Source: Atopobiaceae bacterium (lineage in GTDB: Bacteria; Actinomycetota; Coriobacteriia; Coriobacteriales; Atopobiaceae). From it: a stretch of DNA of 64,000 nt. The notes beneath the pieces are model-generated. The model ran no database searches. It was given only the letters and a program-made list of their open reading frames with translations, and was not told where the DNA came from. Positions 35,276 through 43,405 of the stretch are shown in pieces. The stretch covers positions 124,001 through 188,000 of the forward strand of contig JAKVOB010000001.1 in the NCBI GenBank assembly GCA_022483015.1, in the 5' to 3' direction. The position numbers and the translations under genes are program-made. Each line of letters begins with the position of its first letter. The stretch's first letter is position 1.

Positions 35276-36309
35276 GGGACCAACCTCCCTGACACCGCGA
35301 AGTGGGGGGCGTCGACCCACGTCCCGGCAAACCCAGGGGCGAGCGCGCGCATGTCCGTGTCGGCCACGACCACGTCGAAGCCGCCGTCGGCCACGAGCCG
35401 CGAGAGGTCGTCCTCCTCGTCCAGGTGGACGTCACCGGGACGCGCGAGGGCGTCGTCGAGCATGAACCAGGAGGCGACCACGACCTCGGCACCGGCCTCC
35501 TCGCACCTCTCGCGCAAGGTGTCGGCCGCGACCTGCTGGTGGCACACGAGCACGCGCCTGCCTTCGAGCTGGAGCCCCGCGAGGAGGTCGTCCGCAAGCG
35601 GGTACGCCACCGAGAGGGGCGTCCCGTAGGTACGCTCGAGCCAGCGCGCGCCGGCCAGGCCGGACGGCGCCACCACGAGGTTCCGCTCGCAGGTGGATGC
35701 CGCACGCACGTCGTCCATCGAGGCCCCGGCCCCGTAGCAGACCACGTCGTCCCAGCCCTCCTGCCTGAGCCGTCCGCGCAGGAGCCTGCCGGCATGGGTC
35801 GTCGACAGGTCGAGCGGCGTGGCCCCGACGACGCCGAGGCGTCCCGGCACCACGGGCCCCCTCTCGGTCGCGAAGGCCTGGAACAGGGCGAGGTAGGCCT
35901 TGCTCGCGCCCACGTCATAGAGATGCATGCCGTCCGTGTCGATCGCGAGCGCCGGCAGGCCGCACGCATGCGTCGCCATGGTCGCCACGGCGGCGAGGTC
36001 CGTCCCGATGACGGCAGGGACCGGCGTCCCCACCAGGGCCACGAAGCTCGCTTCGATGCGGTCTGCGGCCGAGGCCAGCTTGGCGACCAGACGGTCGTCC
36101 CGCCCCATGATCGCGTCCATGTCGCGCAGGCCCGCGCTGAAGATGGCACTCCTGCGGGTGGACCAGCGCGGCTCGTCGAAGCCGCAGACGTTGCCGGCAC
36201 ACCCCCCGGCGTCCACGATCACGATCATGCCGCCCAGGTCGAAGAGCACCGAGGACGCTCCCGACTGGTCGGGGGCGAAGGGCGTGAGGCACCTCCTGAG
36301 ACCCCTCAC
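35272..36309 (-). CDS. Nitrogenase component 1-like protein, short type (pair 1)
   Basis: 345-residue NifD/NifK-superfamily protein, paralogous to the short protein at 27754-28890 (SSVLFDLGGMIVIVDAGGC against SALFELGGMVVLHDPSGC). Cysteines Cys37 and Cys42 (GGCAGNVCGF) lie at the P-cluster region; the later Cys position is TPVPAVIGTD with none. LGVVGATPLDLS is shared with the paralogue (LGATPLDLM). Overlaps of four bases on both sides couple it to its long partner upstream and to hypF downstream. It probably forms a heteromer with that partner. Confidence 0.75.
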   Translation of the reverse strand: MRGLRRCLTPFAPDQSGASSVLFDLGGMIVIVDAGGCAGNVCGFDEPRWSTRRSAIFSAGLRDMDAIMGRDDRLVAKLASAADRIEASFVALVGTPVPAVIGTDLAAVATMATHACGLPALAIDTDGMHLYDVGASKAYLALFQAFATERGPVVPGRLGVVGATPLDLSTTHAGRLLRGRLRQEGWDDVVCYGAGASMDDVRAASTCERNLVVAPSGLAGARWLERTYGTPLSVAYPLADDLLAGLQLEGRRVLVCHQQVAADTLRERCEEAGAEVVVASWFMLDDALARPGDVHLDEEDDLSRLVADGGFDVVVADTDMRALAPGFAGTWVDAPHFAVSGRLVP

Positions 36310-37656
36310 GCCATCACCTCGTCCAGACGACGGAGCAGCTCCACGAGCCCCTCGTAGCCGAACGGCTGGACCTCGTCGTTCCAGGCCACGTTGGGGACGT
36401 CGGGCTGGTAGTAGGCGGCATCGTGGCCGATGGTGACGTCGGCGGGCAGGAGCGAGGCATCATAGTCGAGCATCGTGGGCTCGAGGTTCGAGAAGACGCG
36501 GGTCTCTGGGCTCACCTCGGCGAGATGACGCAGGTAGGCAAAGCTCTCGTCGGTCACCGTGGCATAGAGCTCCGTGACGCGGAGGCCGGCGCGGGCGAGC
36601 GCGAGGGCGAGCTCGAAGGGGTCTGCGTTCGCGCACTCCCCTATGGCCACGCGGGCCCCGGCGTGCCTCTCCGAGAAGGACGCGAGCGCCGAGACCGCCT
36701 CGGAATGAGGGCGGGACGTCGTCGAGGTCGCAGCCCAGCACCTGGCCGAGGGCCTTGTACTGGCTCGCGATCCTCTCGACCTGGTAGAGGCGACGCAGCT
36801 CCACCGACGGCATGCCCAGTCGGCGCTCGAGGTCAGCCGCGGCCACACGCGCCTCGGGGTCGAGCACGAGGTTGAAGTTGGCCTCGGACATGGCCAGGTA
36901 CTCGTCATAGGTGGAGCACCGCGCGAGCTCGTTGACCTTGCGGATGCCGGCCTGCCCGAGCAACCCATGGAGCTCGCACGCATCGCGCAGCGGCGAGAAG
37001 AACCCCATGACGTTGACCACGCGGGACCTGCGCGGACGCCCCTCGAGCAGCGAGTAGAGCTCCTCGCGCACGTAGACCATGGGCGGGCGGCGGCCCTCGC
37101 GCGTGAGGGCGTACATGTAGCAGGGGCGCACCGGCACGCCCGCGGCCTTGGAGGCCTGGGTGCAGACGCGCTCCATGTCGGTGCCGAGCAGCGCGTCCAC
37201 GCACGTGATGCAGATCATGACCATGGAGGGCGGCTGGGCCAGACCCTCGCAGACCTCGCGCACGGCCTCCGGGATGAGCTTGAGGTGACGGCTCGTGACC
37301 ACGTCCGTCTGGTCCATCGTGAGGTAGAAGAAGCGGTCACGGTAGCCCGGCAGGCGGCTCACGAGCGAGGTGTTCCTCCCGCAGCATCCCGGCGACACGA
37401 TCAGCATGACCGAGCCTGGGATCGAGAGGCCGGCGCGCTTCACGCCGAACCCCTCCGCACCCGGTGAGTTGAAGGCCAGGGCCGCGGGGGAGCTGTAGAT
37501 GAGGTGCTTGGACGAGACGAGCTCCGAGGGTAGGTCGGCCGGACCCCGACGCACGAGGTCGGCCACCGAGAAGCTCGCGGCAGCAGCACCCTGCGCGGAC
37601 GCGCGGCCACAGGGCCCCGAGCAGGCCAGGCCATCCTCGTGGGGATGCCCTGTCAT
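36306..37656 (-). pseudogene. Nitrogenase component 1-like protein, long type (pair 1), frameshifted
   Basis: NifD/NifK-superfamily gene, 449 residues if one base is ignored. P-cluster-like cysteines are Cys91/Cys92 (SPGCCGRN) and Cys149/Cys152 (ICITCVDALLG). Then follow TREGRRPPMVYVREEL, ARCSTYDEYLAMSEANFNLVLDPEA and, after the frame change, HAGARVAIGECANADPFE and PDVPNVAWNDEVQPFGYEGL. The frame changes by one base near 36706-36718 (GAGGGCGGGAC), so either one G is surplus (sequence error) or the gene is broken. Everything before and after aligns well with the family and the ends keep perfect ATGA overlaps with both neighbours, which argues for recent damage or an error. Confidence 0.7.
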
Positions 37657-38417
37657 GACGCGCCCCCCTGGCGTGAGAGGAGGGTATGGGCGAGGTCGAT
37701 GAAGCGCCGGCTTATGCCGGAGGTCGCGTCGGCCTCGACGACCGTCCTGCCCTCGTCCTCGCACGCGATGATCTGGTCGCTGCGGGGGATCTCACCCAGG
37801 ATGGGAAGTCCGGCGCCGTCGGCGAAGGCCTTGACCTTCTCGTTCTCGTCGGCGACGTCGCGATGGTTGAGCACGATGCCGGCGACCTTGGCGTAGCTTC
37901 GGTCCTCGAAGTTGTGCACGGCCTCGTTGATGTTGTTGGCCGCGTAGAGCGCCATCTTCTCACCCGAGGTCACAATCACGACCTCCTGGGCATAGCCCTC
38001 CCTGATGGGGGCCGCAAAGCCGCCGCAGACCACGTCGCCCAGCACGTCGTACAGCACGACGTCGGGCTTCCAGGTCTCGAAGAGTCGCAGCTCGTCGAGG
38101 AGGTCGAAGGTGGCGATGATGCCACGACCGGCGCATCCCAGGCCCGGGGTGGGGCCGCCCGTCTCGATGCAGAGCACCCCGCCGAAGCCCTCGCGAGAGA
38201 CCTGGCCCAGGCTCGTGGGCTCCTCGTCGTGCTCGCGGAGGTAGTTCATCACCGGCGTGAGCGGCTCGCCGCCGAGCAGGTTCACCGTCGAGTCGGCCTT
38301 GGGGTCGCACCCGATCTGGATGACGCGGAGGCCCATCGTCGAGAACGCGGCCGAGAGGTTCGACGTGACGGTCGACTTCCCGATACCGCCCTTGCCGTAG
38401 ATGGCGACCTTGAGCAT
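37653..38417 (-). CDS. NifH-like [4Fe-4S] ATPase reductase
   Basis: 254-residue homologue of nitrogenase Fe protein/BchL/CfbC. P-loop GKGGIGKST at residues 8-16, switch region CDPKADST (37-44), and both subunit-bridging cluster cysteines, Cys95 (GLGCAGRG) and Cys131 (DVVCGGF), equivalent to Cys97 and Cys132 of NifH. It should deliver electrons with ATP hydrolysis to the nitrogenase-like heteromers encoded downstream. GAGGGAG precedes ATG 38417; the longer in-frame extension has no similarity. First gene of the unit. Shorter than true NifH, in line with non-N2-fixing members. Confidence 0.88.
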   Translation of the reverse strand: MLKVAIYGKGGIGKSTVTSNLSAAFSTMGLRVIQIGCDPKADSTVNLLGGEPLTPVMNYLREHDEEPTSLGQVSREGFGGVLCIETGGPTPGLGCAGRGIIATFDLLDELRLFETWKPDVVLYDVLGDVVCGGFAAPIREGYAQEVVIVTSGEKMALYAANNINEAVHNFEDRSYAKVAGIVLNHRDVADENEKVKAFADGAGLPILGEIPRSDQIIACEDEGRTVVEADATSGISRRFIDLAHTLLSRQGGAS

Positions 38418-38805
38418 GGCACTCCCTCGACGGTCGCAGGCAGCCTGCCCACGGGGCGCGACGGTCGTGGGATCATAGGGAGGGGAAGCGATGGCATGGA
38501 CGTGCCGACAGCCGGCCACGCCCTGCGCATACGATTCCGGCTCGGGGACCCTTGCCGTCACTGCATGCGAAACGAATCATGTGGGTCTTTCGGGAGGCGC
38601 GCGGCCGCCCGTCAGACATGACTAGTGTGGGCGGCAGAGTCCCATATGTCAATGGTGAACTCGCAGGTGGCACCCCTCCTCCGAACCTGGCCGTCCCGGC
38701 AGCCTGAGATCGTGCCCGACATGTTAGAGCGCCCGAAAACGGGTACAGCGAATATGGCGTTTTGAACACAAGTCAAAAACAGGCATCGGAGCGAGAGGCA
38801 TCACC
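38418..38805. promoter_or_regulatory. Divergent control region nifH-like / aldolase-like
   Basis: 388 bases without a credible gene. It must hold the promoter of the minus-strand nif-like/hyp/hyd unit and that of the plus-strand aldolase-like gene. The plus side becomes A+T-rich from about 38725 (GCGAATATGG, then TTTTGAACACAAG), but no clear -35/-10 pair was found. No riboswitch class was recognised. Confidence 0.4.
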
Positions 38806-39453
38806 ATGGACATGGACGCGTTCTACGACAAGCTCGAGCATGCAGGCTACATCCCCCAGACCTACTCCGACAAGGTACGCGACGGTGCAGCGCTCGCCCA
38901 TGCCCTCGTCGGCGGCGGACTCACGGTCGTTCAGGTGGAATGCATGGGCACGTCAGGCGCCAAGGCCATCCACGACATGGCCACCGCCAAGCCCGACCTC
39001 CTCGTGGGCGCGGGGGCCATCGCCACCACGGACGCGCTCGCCACGGCCATCGAGTCCGGCGCCGGCTTCGTGACGCTGCCCACCTATGACGAGACGCTCT
39101 GCCGCGCCTGCCTCGATGCCGACATCCCCTGCATCCCCACCACGGTCGACGAGGGTGGCATCTTCAAGGCCCACAAGATGGGCCTCATCGTCACGGGCAT
39201 GGTCACCGCCAACCCCCAGGACGCGATCTCGTGCATCGATCGGTTCGCGGCCGCCTTCGAGGGTCACCGCTTCATGCCCATCGGCTGCGTGGACGAGGAC
39301 AACACCGCGGACTTCCTGGCAGATCCCGCCGTCCTGGCCTGCTGCTCGGAGGACTGGGTGACCAGGCCGGACTTCGTCGAGGGCGGGGAGTACGAGGGAA
39401 TCACCCGTCTGGCAGCCGAGGCCAACGCCTGTGTCAGGAGGGCCCGCAAGTAG
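38806..39453 (+). CDS. KDPG/KHG aldolase-like TIM-barrel protein lacking the catalytic lysine
   Basis: 215 residues with the KDPG-aldolase layout: AHALVGGGLTVVQVE (Glu45 kept), DLLVGAGAIATTDALATAIESGAGFVTLP, DIPCIPTTVDEGGI. The Schiff-base lysine expected near residue 130-133 (KFFPA in the family) is replaced by IVTGMVTA, and GAGTV is GAGAI. It is thus probably not a classical aldolase; a related lyase or isomerase role is possible. It stands alone, divergent from the nifH-like gene. GAGAGG precedes the ATG. Confidence 0.65.
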   Translation: MDMDAFYDKLEHAGYIPQTYSDKVRDGAALAHALVGGGLTVVQVECMGTSGAKAIHDMATAKPDLLVGAGAIATTDALATAIESGAGFVTLPTYDETLCRACLDADIPCIPTTVDEGGIFKAHKMGLIVTGMVTANPQDAISCIDRFAAAFEGHRFMPIGCVDEDNTADFLADPAVLACCSEDWVTRPDFVEGGEYEGITRLAAEANACVRRARK

Positions 39454-39779
39454 GGACATACGTCACGGTGCCTCGCGACATGACGATCCTCTCCGCATCC
39501 CCGTTTCACCAGAAGACGTGTCGTCTAGGGTTATTCCGAGCTCAACGGACATATGACCCGAGCTGACACGTCTTCTGACAAGGAGACGGCCACTTCCACG
39601 GAACGGCCCCATCGAGAGGGACGTTCCGTCGAGTCGGTCGGGCGAGTGGTATCGCCTCTGCCATACGTTCCATCTATTCCAGATGATGCTAGATAGGCAT
39701 TTGTTATCGCACCCCCCTGGCCATATGCTCTTTGTGAGCAACGGCGCCCCCACCGGCGCATGGCGAAAGGACGAATGCG
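39454..39779. other. Intergenic region with inverted repeat
   Basis: 326 bases with no gene. Thirteen-base arms, CAGAAGACGTGTC at 39510-39522 and its exact complement at 39565-39577, flank 42 bases; a smaller ACGGAAC/GTTCCGT pair follows around 39597-39630. The first may end the aldolase-like transcript or be an operator pair. The promoter of the CMD gene should lie in the A+T-richer 39690-39740 part, not resolved. Confidence 0.45.
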
Positions 39780-40559
39780 ATGCCAGCCACAGACCAAGAC
39801 GCCACGACGACCGACCGGGTCGACCTCACCGAGAGCCTCGCAGGCCTCACCTCGGAATTCGCCAGCACCGATCCCGAGTTCGTCGACCTGTTCGACGCCT
39901 TCGCCTTTGACGAGGTGCCCGACCGCGTCCCCCTCGACGACCACACCCGCGCCCTGGGATGGCTCTCGACCCTCGTCGGATGCCAGGGCATCGACGCCTA
40001 CCGCGTGATGCTCCCCCTGGCCCTCACGATGGGCATCACCCCCACGGAAGCCAAGGAGGCCGTCTACCAGGCGACGGCCTATCTTGGCCTAGGGAGGGTG
40101 TTCCCCTTCCTCACGGCGACGAACGAGGTGCTTGCCGAGAAGGACGTCACGCTTCCCCTCGCGCCCCAGGCGAGGACCACGCCCGAGGGTCGCCGCGAGG
40201 CCGGCACGCAGGCCCAGGTAGACATCTTCGGTGACGGCATGCGCGACTTCTGGAGGAACGGCGACGCCGAGTACCCCCAGATCAACGAGTGGCTGGCCGC
40301 GAACTGCTTCGGCGACTACTACACGCGCGGCGGCCTCGACCTCAAGGCCCGCGAGCTCGTCACGTTCTGCATCATCGCGGCCCAGGGTGGCTGCGACGGC
40401 CAGCTCCAAGGCCATGCCGCAGGCAACCTCCACATCGGCAACGGCGAGGCGCTCCTCCTGGCCGTCATCTCGTCGAACCTGCCGCTCATCGGCTACCCCC
40501 GCACCCTGAACGCCATCACCGCGCTCGAGGCCGCAGCCGCCTCGGCAGACAAGGAGTGA
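39780..40559 (+). CDS. Carboxymuconolactone decarboxylase-family (AhpD-like) protein
   Basis: 259 residues with two CMD-type helical halves: the first around LSTLVGCQGIDAYRVMLPLALTMGITPTEAKEAVYQATAY, the second around LKARELVTFCIIAAQGGCDGQLQGHAAGNLHIGN. The classical AhpD pair CxxC is not seen in the second half (GGCDGQLQGH has one Cys), so a redox peroxidase role is unsure. Three bases upstream of the flavodoxin gene, so probably co-transcribed. Confidence 0.8.
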   Translation: MPATDQDATTTDRVDLTESLAGLTSEFASTDPEFVDLFDAFAFDEVPDRVPLDDHTRALGWLSTLVGCQGIDAYRVMLPLALTMGITPTEAKEAVYQATAYLGLGRVFPFLTATNEVLAEKDVTLPLAPQARTTPEGRREAGTQAQVDIFGDGMRDFWRNGDAEYPQINEWLAANCFGDYYTRGGLDLKARELVTFCIIAAQGGCDGQLQGHAAGNLHIGNGEALLLAVISSNLPLIGYPRTLNAITALEAAAASADKE

Positions 40560-40561
40560 CC

Positions 40562-41059
40562 ATGTCCCGCACGCTCGTCACGTACTTCACCTACTCGAAC
40601 GGCAACACCGAGGGCATCGCACGGGCGGCTGCCGAGGCATTGGGCGCCGACCTCTGCGCCATCGAACCCATGAGCCCCTATGTCGGCAGCTACGACGACG
40701 TGGTCGAGCAGGGCAAGGAGGAGGTCGACACGGGCTTCATGCCCGACATCGAGCCTGCCGAGTTCGACCCCGAGTCCTATGACGTCATCGTGGTGGGTAC
40801 CCCGACCTGGTGGTACACCATGGCACCCCCGGTCCGCACGTTCCTGGGGGCACACGACTGGGAGGGCAGGACCGTCGTCCCCTTCATGACCAACGCCGGA
40901 TGGCCGGGGTCCGTCATCGACGATATGGAGGACGCCTGCCCGGGGGCCGCCTTCGCCCATGCGAAGGAGTTCCGCTTCGACAGCCAGGGTGGTGACCAGA
41001 TGGTCACGCCGCAGGCAGAGCTTGACCGTTGGCTCGACGAGCTTCGGACGCACGACTGA
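40562..41059 (+). CDS. Flavodoxin
   Basis: 165-residue flavodoxin-fold FMN protein. The phosphate loop is TYFTYSNGNTEGIARAAA, with the FMN-flanking segments VVGTPTWWYTMAPPVRTFL and TNAGWPGSVIDDM. It resembles the family that accompanies CMD and aldo/keto reductase genes in anaerobes. It should carry low-potential electrons or act in quinone/aldehyde metabolism. Coupled to the CMD gene. Confidence 0.88.
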   Translation: MSRTLVTYFTYSNGNTEGIARAAAEALGADLCAIEPMSPYVGSYDDVVEQGKEEVDTGFMPDIEPAEFDPESYDVIVVGTPTWWYTMAPPVRTFLGAHDWEGRTVVPFMTNAGWPGSVIDDMEDACPGAAFAHAKEFRFDSQGGDQMVTPQAELDRWLDELRTHD

Positions 41060-41153
41060 CGCCCGACCAGCCGGACGACCCCACGCAGGTCATCGCCTCG
41101 AGTGGGTATCCTTGTAGCATCAAGGCACGACCTCCCATAGGAAGGGATCCATC

Positions 41154-41726
41154 ATGAGCACATCCGCAACCACGCTCGCCCGACCGCTGCCCTCCGTGAG
41201 GGTCCAGACGCTCGCGACCATCGCCGCCATAGTGGGGGCCGTCGCCGTGCCACAGCTGTTCCATGTCGCCGGTGCGGCCCTGGGGCTGGGCACCGCGTTG
41301 GGCGAGACGTTCCTCCCCATGCACCTGCCCATCATCCTCGTCGGCCTTCTCGCCGGCCCGTATGCAGGCATCATCGCGGGCGTCTTCGGTCCCCTGGCGA
41401 GCTTCGCGATCTCGGGCATGCCCGGCATCGGGATGCTCCCGTTCATGATGATCGAGCTCGGCACCTATGGCCTGGTGGCGGGGCTCCTCCGCCCGACCAA
41501 GGCCCCCACGGTCGGCAAGGTCCTCATCACACAGGTCGCAGGCCGCCTCGTCCGTGCGGCAGCCATCCTGGTGGCCGTCCTCGCCCTGGGAAACCAGGCC
41601 ATCGCCATCAGCACCATCTGGACGAGCGTCGCAGCAGGCCTCCCCGGCCTCATCCTCCAGTGGGCCCTGCTCCCGCTGGTGATCCACCTCGTCGACAAGG
41701 CCCAAGGCACCTCGCTCGAGGGTTAG
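41154..41726 (+). CDS. ECF transporter S (substrate-binding membrane) component
   Basis: 190 residues, about six hydrophobic helices. The ECF S-component hallmark is FLPMHLPIILVGLLAGPYAGIIAGVFGPLASFAISG with a second helix pair MLPFMMIELGTYGLVAGLL. The substrate is likely a vitamin or small metabolite; no ECF A/A'/T genes are adjacent, so it would use a shared module (group II). Followed 5 bases later by a DUF1893 gene. Confidence 0.83.
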   Translation: MSTSATTLARPLPSVRVQTLATIAAIVGAVAVPQLFHVAGAALGLGTALGETFLPMHLPIILVGLLAGPYAGIIAGVFGPLASFAISGMPGIGMLPFMMIELGTYGLVAGLLRPTKAPTVGKVLITQVAGRLVRAAAILVAVLALGNQAIAISTIWTSVAAGLPGLILQWALLPLVIHLVDKAQGTSLEG

Positions 41727-41731
41727 GTCCC

Positions 41732-42184
41732 ATGACCGCCTCATCGAGCAGATCCGATATGACCCGCGCCCAAGGGCTCCTTGGACGCGGGTCCTTCACG
41801 TGCGTGCTCTGCAAGGGTGACGTCACGCTCACGAGCTCCGCGCGCGGCGTCGCGCCGCTCCTCGCCTGGCTGGCGTCCAAGAAGGACCTCGCGGGGTTCT
41901 CGGCCGCGGACAAGGTGGTGGGTCGTGCGGCGGCGTTCCTCTATGTGCTCATGGGTGTGGGTGCGGTCTTTGCCGACACGATGAGCGAGGGGGCACAGGA
42001 CGTGCTCCTGGCCCACGGCATCGAGACCAGCATGGCGACGCTCGCCGACCACATCGTGAACCGGGCCGGCACAGGTCCGTGCCCCATGGAGGATGCCGTC
42101 CATGGCATCGATGACCCCGAGCAGGCGCTCGAGGCCATCAAGGTCAGGCTTGCCGAGCTGAGAGGTGCCAGGAACTGTTCCTGA
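41732..42184 (+). CDS. DUF1893 domain protein
   Basis: 150 residues. SFTCVLCKGDVTLTSSARGVAPLLAWL is followed by AADKVVGRAAAFLYVLMGVGAVFADTMSEGA and an acidic C-terminal helix, matching the DUF1893 family of unknown function (cytidine-deaminase-like fold). Two cysteines (CVLC) near residue 25. Likely co-transcribed with the ECF S component, which hints at a link with cofactor uptake. Confidence 0.75.
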   Translation: MTASSSRSDMTRAQGLLGRGSFTCVLCKGDVTLTSSARGVAPLLAWLASKKDLAGFSAADKVVGRAAAFLYVLMGVGAVFADTMSEGAQDVLLAHGIETSMATLADHIVNRAGTGPCPMEDAVHGIDDPEQALEAIKVRLAELRGARNCS

Positions 42185-42198
42185 GCGGACGGTCTGGC

Positions 42199-42219
42199 AC
42201 GGGGCCCCAAGGCCCCCGT
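42199..42219. terminator. Hairpin terminator between convergent genes
   Basis: ACGGGGCC-CCAA-GGCCCCCGT forms a GC-rich stem with a four-base loop and is followed on the plus strand by CCTTCT. It lies between the convergent DUF1893 and aldo/keto reductase genes. Confidence 0.5.
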
Positions 42220-42244
42220 CCTTCTCGCCAGCGGTCGTCGCGGC

Positions 42245-43372
42245 CTACTCGAACTCGGCCGCGACCTCCTCCAGGAGCTTGCGGATGGGCAGGTGCTGCG
42301 GGCAGACCTGCTCGCATCTGCCACATCCGAGGCACTCCGAGGCCTTGGCGTGCCCTCCCGTGGTATGGACCTGGCCGTAGTAGTAGGCCGAGTTCCAGCC
42401 CCCGAAGGCGCGCTTGTCGTTGAGGCAGCCAAAGACCTCGGGGATGTTGATGTGCTTGGGACAGCCGGCAGTGCAGTAGTGGCATGCCGTGCAGGGTATG
42501 AGGCCCTTCGCGGCCAGGACCTCGTGCACATGCCTGAGCCCCGCGACCTGCTCGTCATCGAGCGGAGACGGGTCGACCATGGTCGAGAGGTTGTCGCGCA
42601 GCTGGGCCATGTCGCCCATGCCCGACAGGATCATGGCGACCCCCGGCTGCGTCGCGGCGAACCTCAGCGCGAAGCCCGCGTTCGAGAGGTGCTCCGGGTT
42701 GGGGACCTCATCGAGCGCCGCCTGCGCGTCATCAGGCAGGTTCACGAGGTTGCCGCCCTTGACGGGCTCCATCACGATGACCGGGAGTCCTCGCTCGGCA
42801 CAGACCTCGTAGCAACGCCTGCTCTGGATGGCCGGCGCCTCCCAGTCCTCGTAGTTGAGCTGGATCTGCACGGCCTCGACCTCGGGGTGCTCGTCGAGGA
42901 TGCGCGCGAGCACCTCAGGCCGGTCATGGAACGAGATTCCCATGTGGTGGGCCTTGCCCTGAGCCACGAACTCCCGGGCCTGCTCATAGGCACGGCATTC
43001 CATGAAGTGGTCGTAGTTCGAGAGGCCCTGCGCGTGCATGAGCAGCAGGTCGAAGTGGTCAACGCCACAGGCGACGAGCTCGTCCTCGAGCACGGGCATG
43101 ACGTCGTCGGCCGTCTTGAAGAAGTTGGCCGTGAGCTTGTCCGTCAGGAAGAAGGCGTCGCGCGGATGCCGTTTGACCAGGCATTCGCGCACCGCGACCT
43201 CGCTCTGGCCGTCGAGGTAGCCATGTGCCGTGTCGAAGTAGTTCAAGCCAGAGGCCAGGAACGCGTCGAACATGGCGCTCGTCGCCTCGAGGTCGACCTT
43301 CCCGTCGACCATCGGTAGGCGCATGCACCCGAACCCGAAGCGCCCGACCTTCTCGTCAGTCCATGATGCCAT
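42245..43372 (-). CDS. Aldo/keto reductase with C-terminal 4Fe-4S ferredoxin domain
   Basis: 375 residues. Aldo/keto reductase barrel: GFGCMRLPMVDGKVD, NYFDTAHGYLDG (catalytic Asp/Tyr), LTDKLTANF (Lys), LLLMHAQGL (His). The C-terminal part has two cluster motifs, CTACHYCTAGCPKHI and CLGCGRCEQVCPQHL. Such proteins couple NAD(P)H, ferredoxin or flavodoxin and aldehydes. Downstream of the iron alcohol dehydrogenase by 33 bases on the same strand. Confidence 0.92.
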   Translation of the reverse strand: MASWTDEKVGRFGFGCMRLPMVDGKVDLEATSAMFDAFLASGLNYFDTAHGYLDGQSEVAVRECLVKRHPRDAFFLTDKLTANFFKTADDVMPVLEDELVACGVDHFDLLLMHAQGLSNYDHFMECRAYEQAREFVAQGKAHHMGISFHDRPEVLARILDEHPEVEAVQIQLNYEDWEAPAIQSRRCYEVCAERGLPVIVMEPVKGGNLVNLPDDAQAALDEVPNPEHLSNAGFALRFAATQPGVAMILSGMGDMAQLRDNLSTMVDPSPLDDEQVAGLRHVHEVLAAKGLIPCTACHYCTAGCPKHINIPEVFGCLNDKRAFGGWNSAYYYGQVHTTGGHAKASECLGCGRCEQVCPQHLPIRKLLEEVAAEFE

Positions 43373-43405
43373 GGTCGTTCCTCCTCGTGTCGTCCCTGGC
43401 CGCCA

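Noticed and set aside
27754-38417. True nitrogen-fixation cluster
   Set aside because: Component-1-like proteins are too short, cysteine patterns differ from NifDK, and nifB, nifEN, nifV and related genes are missing.
38418-38660. Possible cobalamin or molybdenum-cofactor riboswitch upstream of the nifH-like gene
   Set aside because: A short GAGCCGGAA stretch recalls a B12-box, but the remaining conserved core elements and hairpin order are missing.
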